DNA of 46,406 bases from Sedimentisphaerales bacterium. GTDB lineage: Bacteria; Planctomycetota; Phycisphaerae; Sedimentisphaerales; SG8-4. Numbering within the stretch: position 1 is the stretch's first letter; every line of letters begins with the position of its first letter. Both the position numbers and the translations under genes were made by a program. A model generated the notes under the pieces. The model searched no databases. It was not told where the DNA came from and saw only the letters and a program-made list of their open reading frames with translations. Below are positions 1 through 8,513 of this stretch, piece after piece. The stretch spans positions 1-46,406 of the forward strand of contig JAFGJR010000073.1 in assembly GCA_016928975.1 (NCBI GenBank). The letters are read 5' to 3'.

Positions 1-151
1 GACGGCGTGACGTAAGGGTGTATAGTATGCCATAGGTGGGTCCCAATTCGGCGCCGACGTGGGGCCCTTTTACATGCCGATTTCCAATCTACGAGCAAGC
101 CGTTGTCAAGACAATCGCGAAAGAAATCTCGAGAATCCGCAGAGATTCTGC

Positions 152-181
152 TTGACCTGGGCACGGCGCGGTTGGCAGAAT
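152..181 (+). promoter_or_regulatory. Weak candidate promoter for the first pseudopilin gene
   Basis: TTGACC at 152-157 and CAGAAT at 176-181 are 18 nt apart, about 100 nt upstream of the start at 281. The -35 is good and the -10 is poor. A 6-bp inverted repeat (AATCTC / GAGATT) lies just upstream, near 126-146. Nothing else is recognisable in bases 1-280. Confidence 0.25.
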
Positions 182-280
182 CAAATTCAGGATTGGCGCC
201 CGAGGCATTGGATGAGGAGTGGTAGACCCGACAGGAAAGCGGAAGTGATACGTTTCCTTTGAGGAAGAAGGAGCGTAGAA

Positions 281-1210
281 ATGAGCAGCGGAAGGCCAAA
301 CGCCGGGATCGCGGGGCCGGGTGAGCAGAGAAAGGACAACCCCTGTCCGGCTGCACGCAAATCGCTTCCCAGCAATGATCTAACCATCAACCATCAACGA
401 TCAACCATTAACCATTCCCCCGGTTTTACCCTCATCGAGCTGTTGGTGGTGATTTCGATCATCGCCCTGCTCATTTCGATCCTGCTGCCGTCGCTGCAGC
501 GGGTGCGAACTCAGGCCAGGTCTGTCAGGTGCCAAGCTACTCTTCGTCAGTCCGGCTTTTACTTCGCGGCCTACGCCGCCGAGCACGGTGGCAAACTGCG
601 GATGAACGACGCGAAGTACAGCGAGGAGTCGCACTGGTGGGGTTTTCTGCGGGTGCTGCAGGGTAGCTACTGGGAGCGCGAAGGGCTGCTCCTCTGTCCT
701 ATGGCGACGAAACCGAAGTTCACTGGAGAACTCAAGCGCGGAGCAGTCGAAGAGGCGTGGGGCGATACACACGCGGCGTGGATCATGCTTCTGCCGGAGG
801 ACGCTGGCGCGCCAAGTCCCCGCGTGGGCAGTTACGGAATGAGCCTATATGCCGCCATGGAAGACGCCGTTCGGGACATCCCGCGGGAAGCCCACGGATT
901 CGGGTCACTGAATATCCCCTTATACATAGATTGCGCGGACATGTACAACGCCCCACTCCCTCGTTGCGGGCCACCACCTTACGAAGGGTACTTTGATCAC
1001 GCCACGCAACCCAATCGTTCGTGTATGAACCGCCACGAGGGCGGGGTCAACTGTCTATTCGTAGATTGGTCGGTGCGGAAGGTGGGCGTCAAGGAGCTCT
1101 GGACGCTGAATTGGCACATTGGTTGGGACACCTGTGGCCCATGGACCAAGCGCGGCGGGGTCAAGCCCGAGGACTGGCCGGAGTGGATGCGCAGATTCAA
1201 AGATTATTGA
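281..1210 (+). CDS. Pseudopilin-like secreted protein ([11 protein letters not shown]9-D type), long leader
   Basis: A 309-residue protein with the type IV prepilin / type II secretion N-terminus: Gly48 followed by [19 protein letters not shown], the usual methylation and hydrophobic helix segment. Near residue 250 it has [12 protein letters not shown], the planctomycete H-X9-DG motif with Trp in place of the final Gly. The start has a good ribosome site (AAGGAG at 268-273, 7 nt before ATG). No start codon lies closer to the pilin motif in this frame, so the leader before the prepilin cleavage site is 48 residues, against the usual 5-15. Part of that leader is encoded by a 7-bp tandem repeat. 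The family is expected to be cleaved by a prepilin peptidase; its role in planctomycetes is not known. It stands alone, with no secretion genes nearby. Confidence 0.85.
   Translation: MSSGRPNAGIAGPGEQRKDNPCPAARKSLPSNDLTINHQRSTINHSPGFTLIELLVVISIIALLISILLPSLQRVRTQARSVRCQATLRQSGFYFAAYAAEHGGKLRMNDAKYSEESHWWGFLRVLQGSYWEREGLLLCPMATKPKFTGELKRGAVEEAWGDTHAAWIMLLPEDAGAPSPRVGSYGMSLYAAMEDAVRDIPREAHGFGSLNIPLYIDCADMYNAPLPRCGPPPYEGYFDHATQPNRSCMNRHEGGVNCLFVDWSVRKVGVKELWTLNWHIGWDTCGPWTKRGGVKPEDWPEWMRRFKDY
382..416 (+). repeat. Heptanucleotide tandem repeat inside the pseudopilin leader
   Basis: Five consecutive 7-bp units: AACCATC, AACCATC, AACGATC, AACCATT, AACCATT. They are translated within the leader just before the pilin signal. 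Seven is not a multiple of three, so gain or loss of one unit would shift the frame before the FTLIELL motif. Confidence 0.85.
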
Positions 1211-1973
1211 GTTACCCCGGTCAAGCGCCGCGGGGGCTTTGAATCATGAAGCGTATCGTATCTTGTTGGCCGCCAGCGACTTGGCGACGGAGAAGAGCAC
1301 GTTGAGACAAGTAGCGACGGGCGGTTCAGTCATCGGTGGCTACGAAAAGTGGTACGTAGTCACGGAACAGGGGAGCGCCTGGAAGCAAATTGGATGCTCC
1401 GCAGATTACTACGGTTGTCGATGCACCGCCACCATCGTCGAAGCGTGTTGCAGCGCATGGAAGCGCGGTGAATGGCTGGGTTGCTCTGGGGGCTACGTCT
1501 CGGTCGGGAGTTACAATGGTAGCGAGCCCTACGCGACGATCCGCCGGCCCATCCGGCCTGCGGCACCCACGACTACCAGTTTCAAGCCCATCTGAGACTC
1601 CTTGCACTCTGACCAGGACCCAGGTTTTTGGCAGGAATATACCCGTCACTTGCCATGGTGGCAAGCCTGACACGAGACTGTTGGCAGGACAATGCGGGAT
1701 GCAACCCGTATGGTAGAGGATCGGTCGGCCAGCCTGAAAGTCGGTTGTTCGGCTTCTACTTGCGTGCCGGCCGACGATTGGTGTAGCTGTCATCCGGTCA
1801 GGTTCCCGGCATACCTGTCTTCCATTTCGGCGTACAGGTCATCGTGGCACCTTTCCGCACGATGGTGCGTGCGGATATTATAGGGCGTGTATCGTCACAC
1901 GCCGGCAACCAGGCCATCACTGAGTGTGCAGGCCAACGCCACGCCGAAAAGGTCAAAATCTGCAAAAAAGTTA
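1211..1973. other. Intergenic stretch with no convincing intact gene
   Basis: Open frames exist on both strands (for example plus 1119-1595 and minus 1326-1793), but none resembles a known protein or has a good ribosome site, and they overlap one another. The one recognisable item is a short minus-strand dapB-like start at 1529-1591. A 7-bp hairpin (CTTGCCA / TGGCAAG) lies at 1649-1665, upstream of that remnant. The stretch looks like decayed or replaced sequence. Confidence 0.5.
1529..1591 (-). pseudogene. dapB: 5' remnant of dapB (dihydrodipicolinate reductase)
   Basis: On the minus strand a well-placed ribosome site (AAGGAG, 6 nt spacer) precedes an ATG that opens with MGLKLVVVGAAGRMGRRIVA, then an in-frame TAG. 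The VGAAGRMGRRI segment is the NAD(P)H-binding glycine loop at the N-terminus of DapB, the enzyme reducing 4-hydroxy-tetrahydrodipicolinate in lysine and diaminopimelate synthesis. The next 300 bases match no DapB sequence in any frame that I can see, so the gene is cut off after about 20 codons rather than merely frameshifted. A functional dapB would have to lie elsewhere. The identification rests on a short motif, but start, ribosome site and motif agree. Confidence 0.6.
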
Positions 1974-2009
1974 TTGCCACCATCCGGCTGGACGATTATC
2001 ATGATAATC
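1974..2009 (+). promoter_or_regulatory. Promoter with overlapping 16-bp palindromic operator
   Basis: TTGCCA (1974-1979), a 17-nt spacer and TATCAT (1997-2002) give five of six consensus matches in each box. A perfect palindrome, GATTATCATGATAATC, covers 1994-2009 and so lies over the -10 and the expected start of transcription. That is the usual place for a repressor operator. The half-sites resemble the Fur hexamer but point the opposite way, so Fur is not claimed. Confidence 0.5.
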
Positions 2010-2338
2010 TCAGTTGATAGAAGCAATGGCTGTCACAGCTATCGGCACGCTTGCAGAAAGGGTGCAGGGAATGGTCTTGACTGGATATGTCAACAGCGCA
2101 GCGGCATAAGGACATAAAGTATGTGGAGTACTGTACTTGTGCCCCAGGGATGGCTGTGAAGACGAGGTTTCGGCTTCGGTATCGTAGTGCCAGCGAGGTT
2201 GATGGGGTTTGGCTGGCTCAGAAGATGGAAGGGCCAAACCGTTATCGGAGGCGCATGATGTGAGTTGAGGTAAATCGACAACCTCGATCTGCAGGGCGAT
2301 ACTGGAGTGGAAACTGGTTTGGGTTTCCACTTTTTTTT
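2010..2338 (+). ncRNA. Candidate structured RNA or attenuated leader upstream of nusA
   Basis: A unit of about 330 nt bounded by the promoter at 1974-2002 and the intrinsic terminator at 2307-2338. Inverted repeats inside it include GGTTTGGC / GCCAAACC (2206-2213 with 2233-2240) and GAGGT / ACCTC (2267-2271 with 2281-2285). The only open frame with a plausible start codes 27 residues (2026-2109) and has no clear homologue. Signature sequences of tmRNA, RNase P RNA and SRP RNA were looked for and not found. It may be an independent small RNA or the leader of the nusA operon, where conditional termination would set operon expression. Confidence 0.4.
2307..2338 (+). terminator. Intrinsic terminator 80 nt before nusA
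   Basis: A perfect 8-bp stem, GTGGAAAC (2307-2314) with GTTTCCAC (2323-2330), an 8-nt loop and eight T (2331-2338). No intact gene ends just upstream, so it either ends a non-coding transcript or acts as an attenuator for nusA. Confidence 0.85.
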
Positions 2339-2418
2339 GCACTGTGGAAGACCGCGAGTGAGGGCGCCTCGCGGTCGGTAGCGTTGGAGATGCGCTGTGT
2401 AGTAGAGAGAATAGGATC

Positions 2419-3654
2419 ATGAACCAAGAACTGTTACGGATTGTCGAGAACATAGCCCGGGACAAGAACATCGACAAGGAGTCGATCTTCGTCGATTTGG
2501 AGGAGGCAATGGGGGCGGCGGTGCGCAAGCATTTCGGCGAGCCGGACAGCGCGATTACGGTTCAGATCGACCGGGCCACAGGGAAGGTCAGCGCAACGAA
2601 AGACAGCGAGCCCATCGATATCAAACGGCTGGGGCGCATCCCCGCTCAGACTGCCAAGCAGGTGATGATCCAGAAGATCCGGGCGGACGAGCGGGACAGC
2701 ATCTTCAGCGAGTTCGCCCAGCGCAAGGGCCAGCTCATCAGCGGCGGCGTGGTCCGCTACGAGGGCGGGACGCTGATCGTCAGTCTGGACCACTGGACCG
2801 AGGGGTTCATGCCCAAGGGCGAGCAGATCATGGGTCAGACGCATCGGCCGGGCGAGCGGATCCGCTGTCTGATCCTGGATGTGAAAGAAACGGCCAGCCA
2901 GGTGAAGATCATCCTGTCCCGGACGCACCCGGATTTCATCCGGCGGTTGTTCGAGTCCGAGGTCCCAGAGATCGCTGAAGGGATCATTGAGATCCGAGCC
3001 CTGGCCCGAGAGGCTGGCTATCGCAGCAAAGTAGCCGTCACTTCGTACGACGACAAGGTCGATCCCGTCGGCGCCTGCGTGGGCGTTCGAGGGAGCCGGA
3101 TCAAGAACATCGTCGACGAACTGGGCGGCGAGAAGATCGATATCGTTCGGTGGAACGACTCATCTCAGACCTTGGTGGCCAATGCGTTGATGCCTGCCAA
3201 GGTCAGCGAAATCGCGTTGTGTTTCGAGCTGGGTCGGGCCACGGTCGTAGTGGAGGAGGATCAACTGAGTCTGGCCATCGGCAAGCATGGCCAGAACGTT
3301 CGTCTGGCGGCACGTCTGACGGGCTGGGATATCGATATCCTGACGCCCGACGAGTACAACCAGGGGATCGAACGGTTGGCGACGTGCGTCAAGAGTGTGG
3401 AGGGTGCGGACGATGTGCTTGTGGACAAGCTCATCGCGCTAGGTATCATCTCGGTTCTCGACCTGTCCGACGTGGGGCCGGACCCGTTGGTCGACGAGCT
3501 GAAGCTGAATCCTGACTTTGCCTCGCGGCTGGTGGAGACCGCCGACCGGGAGGCCAAGACCGCCGCCGCCGAATCCGAGCGAAAGCAGGCGGAACGGGAG
3601 TTGGCCCAGCAGGGCCGATCCGTCAGTGCGGGCAGCGAAGAGCGAGAGGACTAG
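2419..3654 (+). CDS. nusA: Transcription termination/antitermination factor NusA
   Basis: A 411-residue NusA, which binds RNA polymerase and nascent RNA and controls pausing, termination and antitermination. The N-terminal polymerase-binding domain covers about residues 1-105. An S1 domain follows (about 108-165, with GGVVRYEGGTLIVSLDHWTEG). The first KH domain carries GVRGSRIKNIV near 220 and the second AIGKHGQNVRLAARLTGW near 285. A helix-hairpin-helix-like tail lies near 315-365, then a charged Ala/Glu-rich end. It starts the block with infB 14 nt downstream. The common upstream partner rimP is absent; a terminator-ended leader occupies that place. Regulation by attenuation is therefore possible, but this is inference. 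Confidence 0.97.
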   Translation: MNQELLRIVENIARDKNIDKESIFVDLEEAMGAAVRKHFGEPDSAITVQIDRATGKVSATKDSEPIDIKRLGRIPAQTAKQVMIQKIRADERDSIFSEFAQRKGQLISGGVVRYEGGTLIVSLDHWTEGFMPKGEQIMGQTHRPGERIRCLILDVKETASQVKIILSRTHPDFIRRLFESEVPEIAEGIIEIRALAREAGYRSKVAVTSYDDKVDPVGACVGVRGSRIKNIVDELGGEKIDIVRWNDSSQTLVANALMPAKVSEIALCFELGRATVVVEEDQLSLAIGKHGQNVRLAARLTGWDIDILTPDEYNQGIERLATCVKSVEGADDVLVDKLIALGIISVLDLSDVGPDPLVDELKLNPDFASRLVETADREAKTAAAESERKQAERELAQQGRSVSAGSEERED

Positions 3655-3668
3655 AACGTGGAGGTTCT

Positions 3669-6368
3669 TTGGCTACTACGAGAGTATACATATTGGCTCG
3701 CGAACTCAGCGTCAAGAGTTCCGCAATTGTGAAGAAATGCCAGGACGAAGGCCTGGATGTGCGAAATCACATGGCCACCATTTCGGCGGGATTGGCGGCT
3801 ACGATTCGTGAATGGTTCAGTGAGGGTGAGAATGTGACCACCGTCGAAACAGCGGACAAGGTGGACCTGGACGAAGTCCGTGTCAAAAGGCGACCGCAGC
3901 GAAAGAGAGTTCTTGATGGCGAGGCGGATTCCGAGATCGAGGAGATTGAGGAGCCTATGGGGGAGGTGGCCCAGGCGGTAGCGGAGCCCCCGGTGCAGGT
4001 GGAGATGCCTGTGGCGGAGCCGGCCGAAGTGGCGGAGTCGGAGGCCCCCGACTCGGCGACCGAGGTGGTCGAGGCGCCGCCGGTAGCTCCGGTGGCGACG
4101 GGCCCCGTCGTGGAGTCGCCGCCCGAGGTCAAGGAGCCTGCCAAGGTCGAAGAGAAGGTCGAGGTCAAGCCCGAGCTGGATATCAAGCCGGCGGGTCCGA
4201 TGCTTGAGAAGCCTACGCCCGCGAAGCTGAGCGGTCCGCAGATCGTTCGCGTGGAGGCCCCGGAGGCGCCGGATCGTCCACGCGCGCGATTCAAGCCGCG
4301 GCATGAGAGAGCTGTGACGGAGCCTCTGATGTACGGCGGGCCGAAAGAAAAGACCGCGGAGGTCGCCGTTGCGGATGCCGGCGACAAGAGGGGAAAACGC
4401 AAGGACCGGACGCATGGCCGCAGAAAGGACGACGCGGATGATGAGAGCCTGAAGAAGGCGAAGCTCCGAACGAAATGGCGGCAGAGGGACATCGAAGAGA
4501 GGCAGGCCCGCCTGACCGCCGCCGGCGGCGAGGGAATTCGCGTCCGGCCGTCACGAAAGATCACTTCCAAGGCGCAGCGCGAGGCCGCCGGTCCCGTCCG
4601 ACCCAAGAGGATAAACATCAATGAGCCGATCACGGTGAAGGGTCTGTCCTCGGCTCTCGGCGTCAAGGCGGCGGACATCATCGGCAAACTGATTCAACAA
4701 GGCGTCATGGCGACCGCGAATCAGGCCATCAGCAGCGACGTGGCCGAACTGGTCGCCCTGGAGTTCGACACAGAACTTGCTATCGAGCGGAAGACTACGT
4801 TGGAGGAGGACATTCGCAAGGAATTCGAGGCGCGCGAGCGCACGAGTCTGACGAGACGTGGGGTCGTGGCCGCTATGCTTGGGCACGTGGACCACGGCAA
4901 GACCAGCCTGTTGGACCGCATCCGCCAGACGAGTGTGGCCGCCGGGGAAGCCGGAGGCATCACGCAGCATATCGGGGCCTCCCAGGTCAAGTGGGACGCC
5001 AAGACGGTGACGTTCCTCGATACGCCGGGCCATGAGGCGTTCACGGCCATGCGGGCCCGAGGCGCCAACATGACGGATATCGTCGTGTTGACGGTCGCGG
5101 CCAACGACGGAGTGATGCCGCAAACCGTGGAAGCGATCGCTCACAGCAAGGCGGCGGGCGTCCCGATCGTCGTGGCTCTGAACAAGATCGATCTGCCGGG
5201 CTGCGACGTCAACCGCATATACGCGCAGTTGTCCGAGCAGGGACTGACGCCCACCGAGTGGGGCGGCGAGACGGAAGTGGTCAAGACCAGCGCCGTCACC
5301 GGCGAGGGGATCAGCGATCTGCTCGAAGCGCTCGACTACGTGGCGGAGCTGCGCGACCTGAAGGCGGACGACACGATTCCCGCGACCGGCTGGGTCGTGG
5401 AAGCCAAGCAGTCGGCCCAACAGGGCCCGCTAGCGACCGTGTTGATCAAGGAAGGCCGGCTCAGCCGGGGCGACGTGATCCTGGCGGGCAACACCTACGG
5501 CCGTGTGAAGGCCATGAGAGACAGCTACGGCCGCGACATCAAGGTGGCCACAAGCTCCATGCCGGTGGAGATCGTCGGTCTCGACGATGTGCCCCAGGCC
5601 GGCGACAGATTCTATCGCCTGGACGACCTCAACCGAGCCAAGCTGGCCGCGGAGGAGAGCCGGCTGCGTCAGAGGGAGCGGTCCCTGGCGGAGCGAACCC
5701 AGGTCACCATGGAGAACCTGTTCAGCCAGATTGAGGCGGGCAACGTCAAGGATCTGAACCTGATCATCCGCGCGGACGTGCAGGGATCGGTGGACGTGCT
5801 GAAGAAGTACCTGTCCGAGTTGAGCACGTCGGAAGTGAGAATCAACATCTTGCAGGCGATGACCGGTGGCATCACTGAAGGTGACGTTCTTCTGGCTGAG
5901 GCCTCCAACGCGATCATCATTGGCTTCAATGTCGTGGCGGATGAGCATGCCGCCAGGGCAGCGGAGGTCCGAGGTGTCGATACTCGATTCTACAACATCA
6001 TCTACCGGATCACCGAGGATTTGCAGAAATCCATGGTCGGATTGCTGGAGCCCGAGGAGCAGGAGAGATCCGTGGGCCGTATGGTGGTCAGGGCCATATT
6101 CAAGGTCTCGCGAATTGGCACGGTGGCCGGCTGCTACGTCACCGGCGGCGCGGTGACCAAGGGCGCCAAGGCGAGGCTGATCCGTGACAACGTCGTCGTC
6201 AGGGACGGCCTGGCGATCGAGTCGCTCAAGCATGTCAAAGACGATGTCCGGGAGGTCAAGGCGGGGCTGGAATGCGGTATCAAGCTGGCCGGATTCGACG
6301 ACATCAAAACGGACGATGTGCTGGACTTCTATGAGATCGTCAAGGTGGCCAGGACCCTTCAGGCTTGA
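3669..6368 (+). CDS. infB: Translation initiation factor IF-2
   Basis: An 899-residue GTPase that brings initiator tRNA to the ribosome. An N-terminal IF2_N module (residues 1-50, [19 protein letters not shown]) is followed by a long Pro/Glu/Val-rich linker and a second IF2_N module near 317-370. The G domain has [11 protein letters not shown] near 404, [17 protein letters not shown] near 450 and NKID near 504, followed by the beta-barrel and C-terminal fMet-tRNA domains. The start is TTG: GGAGG at 3660-3664 is 4 nt upstream, and no ATG or GTG in frame gives the expected N-terminus. A weak start with a tight ribosome site may limit translation. It sits 14 nt after nusA and 38 nt before rbfA. 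Confidence 0.97.
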   Translation: MATTRVYILARELSVKSSAIVKKCQDEGLDVRNHMATISAGLAATIREWFSEGENVTTVETADKVDLDEVRVKRRPQRKRVLDGEADSEIEEIEEPMGEVAQAVAEPPVQVEMPVAEPAEVAESEAPDSATEVVEAPPVAPVATGPVVESPPEVKEPAKVEEKVEVKPELDIKPAGPMLEKPTPAKLSGPQIVRVEAPEAPDRPRARFKPRHERAVTEPLMYGGPKEKTAEVAVADAGDKRGKRKDRTHGRRKDDADDESLKKAKLRTKWRQRDIEERQARLTAAGGEGIRVRPSRKITSKAQREAAGPVRPKRININEPITVKGLSSALGVKAADIIGKLIQQGVMATANQAISSDVAELVALEFDTELAIERKTTLEEDIRKEFEARERTSLTRRGVVAAMLGHVDHGKTSLLDRIRQTSVAAGEAGGITQHIGASQVKWDAKTVTFLDTPGHEAFTAMRARGANMTDIVVLTVAANDGVMPQTVEAIAHSKAAGVPIVVALNKIDLPGCDVNRIYAQLSEQGLTPTEWGGETEVVKTSAVTGEGISDLLEALDYVAELRDLKADDTIPATGWVVEAKQSAQQGPLATVLIKEGRLSRGDVILAGNTYGRVKAMRDSYGRDIKVATSSMPVEIVGLDDVPQAGDRFYRLDDLNRAKLAAEESRLRQRERSLAERTQVTMENLFSQIEAGNVKDLNLIIRADVQGSVDVLKKYLSELSTSEVRINILQAMTGGITEGDVLLAEASNAIIIGFNVVADEHAARAAEVRGVDTRFYNIIYRITEDLQKSMVGLLEPEEQERSVGRMVVRAIFKVSRIGTVAGCYVTGGAVTKGAKARLIRDNVVVRDGLAIESLKHVKDDVREVKAGLECGIKLAGFDDIKTDDVLDFYEIVKVARTLQA

Positions 6369-6406
6369 GGAGAACGGACCGCCGGCGCCAGAGGAAGAAC
6401 AGTCCT

Positions 6407-6820
6407 ATGCCGACCCGAAGACAGGAAAAAGGGGCTCGCTTGATCAGAGAAGTGGTCAGCGATGCGATTGTCAACCATTTGAGCGATCCGCGGATTGTGG
6501 GGCTTGTCAGCGTCACTCGCGTGGACGTGTCGGCGGACATGCGCAACGCGGACGTGTACCTGAGCGTCTTTCGGGCCAGCGACAGCGAGAAGGACCGGAC
6601 CTTCGAGGCAATCACCCATGCCAGGGCGCGAATCCAGGCGCTCCTGGCGGCGGCGATGCAGAGCAAATTCTGTCCGGCGCTTCGCTTTCACAGGGACGAG
6701 CAGTTCCGCAAGATGCTCGAGATCATGCGATTGATCGAGCAGGTGGCCAGCGAGCATCAGGATCGGGCCGAAGGGCCGGACGAACAAGACGAGTCGTCGC
6801 CAGGTACCGGCGGGTCGTGA
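6407..6820 (+). CDS. rbfA: Ribosome-binding factor A
   Basis: A 137-residue RbfA, a KH-like protein that helps mature the 30S subunit and processes the 16S 5' end. The N-terminal helix region (MPTRRQEKGARLIREVVSDA), VTRVDVSADMRNADVYLSV in the middle and LRFHRDEQFRKMLEIM near the C-terminus fit the family. The frame stays open upstream to a TTG overlapping the infB stop, but ATG 6407 gives the expected N-terminus and has AGGAAG about 9 nt before it. In many bacteria truB follows rbfA; here it is replaced by a HhH-GPD-fold gene. Confidence 0.93.
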   Translation: MPTRRQEKGARLIREVVSDAIVNHLSDPRIVGLVSVTRVDVSADMRNADVYLSVFRASDSEKDRTFEAITHARARIQALLAAAMQSKFCPALRFHRDEQFRKMLEIMRLIEQVASEHQDRAEGPDEQDESSPGTGGS

Positions 6821-6890
6821 CCCGGTCTATTCTGCTCGCGCACCCTGGATTTCGTGAGGCCGTGGATACGCCGTAGCGTTTGGAAAGGTC

Positions 6891-7580
6891 ATGAGAAGAA
6901 GCAGGGAACACGCTCAACGACTGAAGAAGCTGTATCGGGGTCTGAAACGCGTCCATCCGAAGATCGAGCCGGTGAGCCATGACGACCCGGTGGATGCGTT
7001 GATCTACGGCGTGATCAGCGAGAGGATGAGCATGTCAGCGGCGGAGGCGGCCATGCGGGCCATCCGGCGAACCTTCGTCAACTGGAACGATCTTCGCGTG
7101 TCGCGCCCGGAGGAGATCATGGAAGCGCTCGGCGCAGACACGGCCGCTGGCCGAGACACGGCGTTCATGCTCACCAACGCGCTGCGGGCAGTGTTCGATG
7201 TCCACCATACGGTGAGCTTGCAGACTCTGAAGAAACTGGGAAAACGGCCGGCCAGGCAGGCGATCGAGAAGCTGGGCGGGGTCAGCCGCTTCGCGGCAAA
7301 CTACTGCATGCTGACGTCGCTACAGGCGCACGCCGTCCCTCTGACGGAGGCGATGCTAAGCTACCTCAGACAACACAAGATCGTCGATGCGCAGGCCGAT
7401 GAGGAGGAGGTCGAAGGTTTCCTGACGAGGCAGGTGTCCGCCAAGAACGCGTACGAGTTCTACACTCTCCTGCGCGAGGAGTGTGAGCGGTCGCGATCCG
7501 CCGGCAAGAGCGTGCGCAAGACCACCCGGCGCAAAACGGCAAAGGCGGCGAAGACCGGAAAGAAACGGAGTCGTCGATAG
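6891..7580 (+). CDS. HhH-GPD-fold protein (endonuclease III-like) without catalytic residues
   Basis: A 229-residue protein whose core resembles the helix-hairpin-helix/GPD fold of endonuclease III. The stretch LGGVSRFAANYC near residue 127 lines up with the Nth motif LPGVGRKTANVV, but the catalytic Lys position is Phe. The following AVPLTEAML lines up with VDTHIFRV, and the catalytic Asp is Pro. The four Cys of the Nth iron-sulfur loop are absent and the C-terminus is a Lys/Arg-rich tail. It is therefore unlikely to be a glycosylase/lyase; DNA or RNA binding is more plausible, given its place between rbfA and hisG and its basic tail. Fold assignment is by eye. Confidence 0.65.
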   Translation: MRRSREHAQRLKKLYRGLKRVHPKIEPVSHDDPVDALIYGVISERMSMSAAEAAMRAIRRTFVNWNDLRVSRPEEIMEALGADTAAGRDTAFMLTNALRAVFDVHHTVSLQTLKKLGKRPARQAIEKLGGVSRFAANYCMLTSLQAHAVPLTEAMLSYLRQHKIVDAQADEEEVEGFLTRQVSAKNAYEFYTLLREECERSRSAGKSVRKTTRRKTAKAAKTGKKRSRR

Positions 7581-7626
7581 GCTCTGCAAGGACCGTCGGG
7601 CGGCAGCAGCGATACGAATCGGAGCT

Positions 7627-8511
7627 ATGGAAAACGCACCAGAACGAATCCTGAAATTCGGCATCCCCGCCGGCAGCCTCCAGAAGGCGACGGCCGACCT
7701 GTTCGAGAAGGCGGGCTTTCACATTTGCGACTCGAAACGCAACTATCAGCCGACGATCGACGACGACGGGATCCAGTTGGTGTGCCTGCGCGCCCAGGAG
7801 ATGGGACGGTACGTGGGCGATGGGGTCCTGGATGCAGGCATCACCGGATACGATTGGATCCAGGAGAATGCCTGCGATGTCCGGGAGATTTGCGAGCTGC
7901 CGTACAGCAAGGCGACCAGCAACCCCACGCGGTGGGTGCTGGCCGTGCCGAACGAGTCGCACGTCACCCGGCCTGAAGATCTCCGCGGCGGCATCGTCGC
8001 CACCGAGCTGGTCAACGTGACGAGACGGTACTTCGAGAAGCGAAACATCGACGTGAAGATCGAGTTCAGTTGGGGGGCGACGGAAGTCAAGGCCCGCCTT
8101 ATCGATGCCATCGTGGAGCTCACCGAGACGGGCAGCTCGCTGCACGCCAACAACCTGCGGATCGTGGACACGGTCATCGTTTCCACGACGAGGATGATCG
8201 CCAATCACCGTGCGTGGAACGACGCCTTCAAGCGGGAGAAGATCGAGAACATCGTGATTCTGCTCCAGGCGGCGATCGAGGCGCGCAGCAAGGTCGGGTT
8301 GAAGATGAACGTTCGCAGGGAAGACCTGGACAAGATCCTCAAGGTCCTGCCGGCGGAGAAGAGCCCGACGATCTCAAGCCTGGCCGACTCTCAGTACATT
8401 GCGATCGAGGTGATCGTAGATGACACCGTGGAGCGGGTCCTGGTGCCCGCCTTGAAGCGGGCCGGCGCATCGGGAATCATCACATATCCGTTGAATAAGG
8501 TGATCCACTGA
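7627..8511 (+). CDS. hisG: ATP phosphoribosyltransferase, long form (HisG)
   Basis: A 294-residue HisG, which joins ATP and PRPP in the first step of histidine synthesis. The sequence runs from LKFGIPAGSLQKATADLFEKAG through the PRPP-site region IVDTVIVSTTRMIANH to a C-terminal ACT-like regulatory domain (about 220-294, IAIEVIVDDTVERVLVPALKRAGASGIITYP). Length and this domain make it the homohexameric, histidine-inhibited long form that needs no HisZ. The frame extends upstream into the previous gene, but ATG 7627 gives the normal N-terminus; its ribosome site (GGAG, 2 nt away) is poor. No other his gene is in the window. The next gene starts 2 nt after its stop, so the two are probably co-transcribed. 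Confidence 0.93.
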   Translation: MENAPERILKFGIPAGSLQKATADLFEKAGFHICDSKRNYQPTIDDDGIQLVCLRAQEMGRYVGDGVLDAGITGYDWIQENACDVREICELPYSKATSNPTRWVLAVPNESHVTRPEDLRGGIVATELVNVTRRYFEKRNIDVKIEFSWGATEVKARLIDAIVELTETGSSLHANNLRIVDTVIVSTTRMIANHRAWNDAFKREKIENIVILLQAAIEARSKVGLKMNVRREDLDKILKVLPAEKSPTISSLADSQYIAIEVIVDDTVERVLVPALKRAGASGIITYPLNKVIH

Positions 8512-8513
8512 AG

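Noticed and set aside
1119..1595. Plus-strand open frame of 158 codons
   Set aside because: It overlaps the end of the first pseudopilin gene, has no ribosome site and overlaps the dapB remnant on the other strand; no family resemblance.
1326..1793. Minus-strand open frame of 155 codons
   Set aside because: It runs in a different frame through the dapB remnant and shows no family motif or ribosome site.
1995..2008. Fur box over the promoter at 1974-2002
   Set aside because: The hexamers ATTATC and GATAAT are present, but in diverging order and not in the head-to-tail/inverted 19-bp Fur arrangement. Only a palindrome is claimed.
2010..2338. tmRNA, RNase P RNA or SRP RNA gene before nusA
   Set aside because: No T-loop and CCA end, no tag ending in ALAA, and none of the conserved RNase P or SRP sequences was found.
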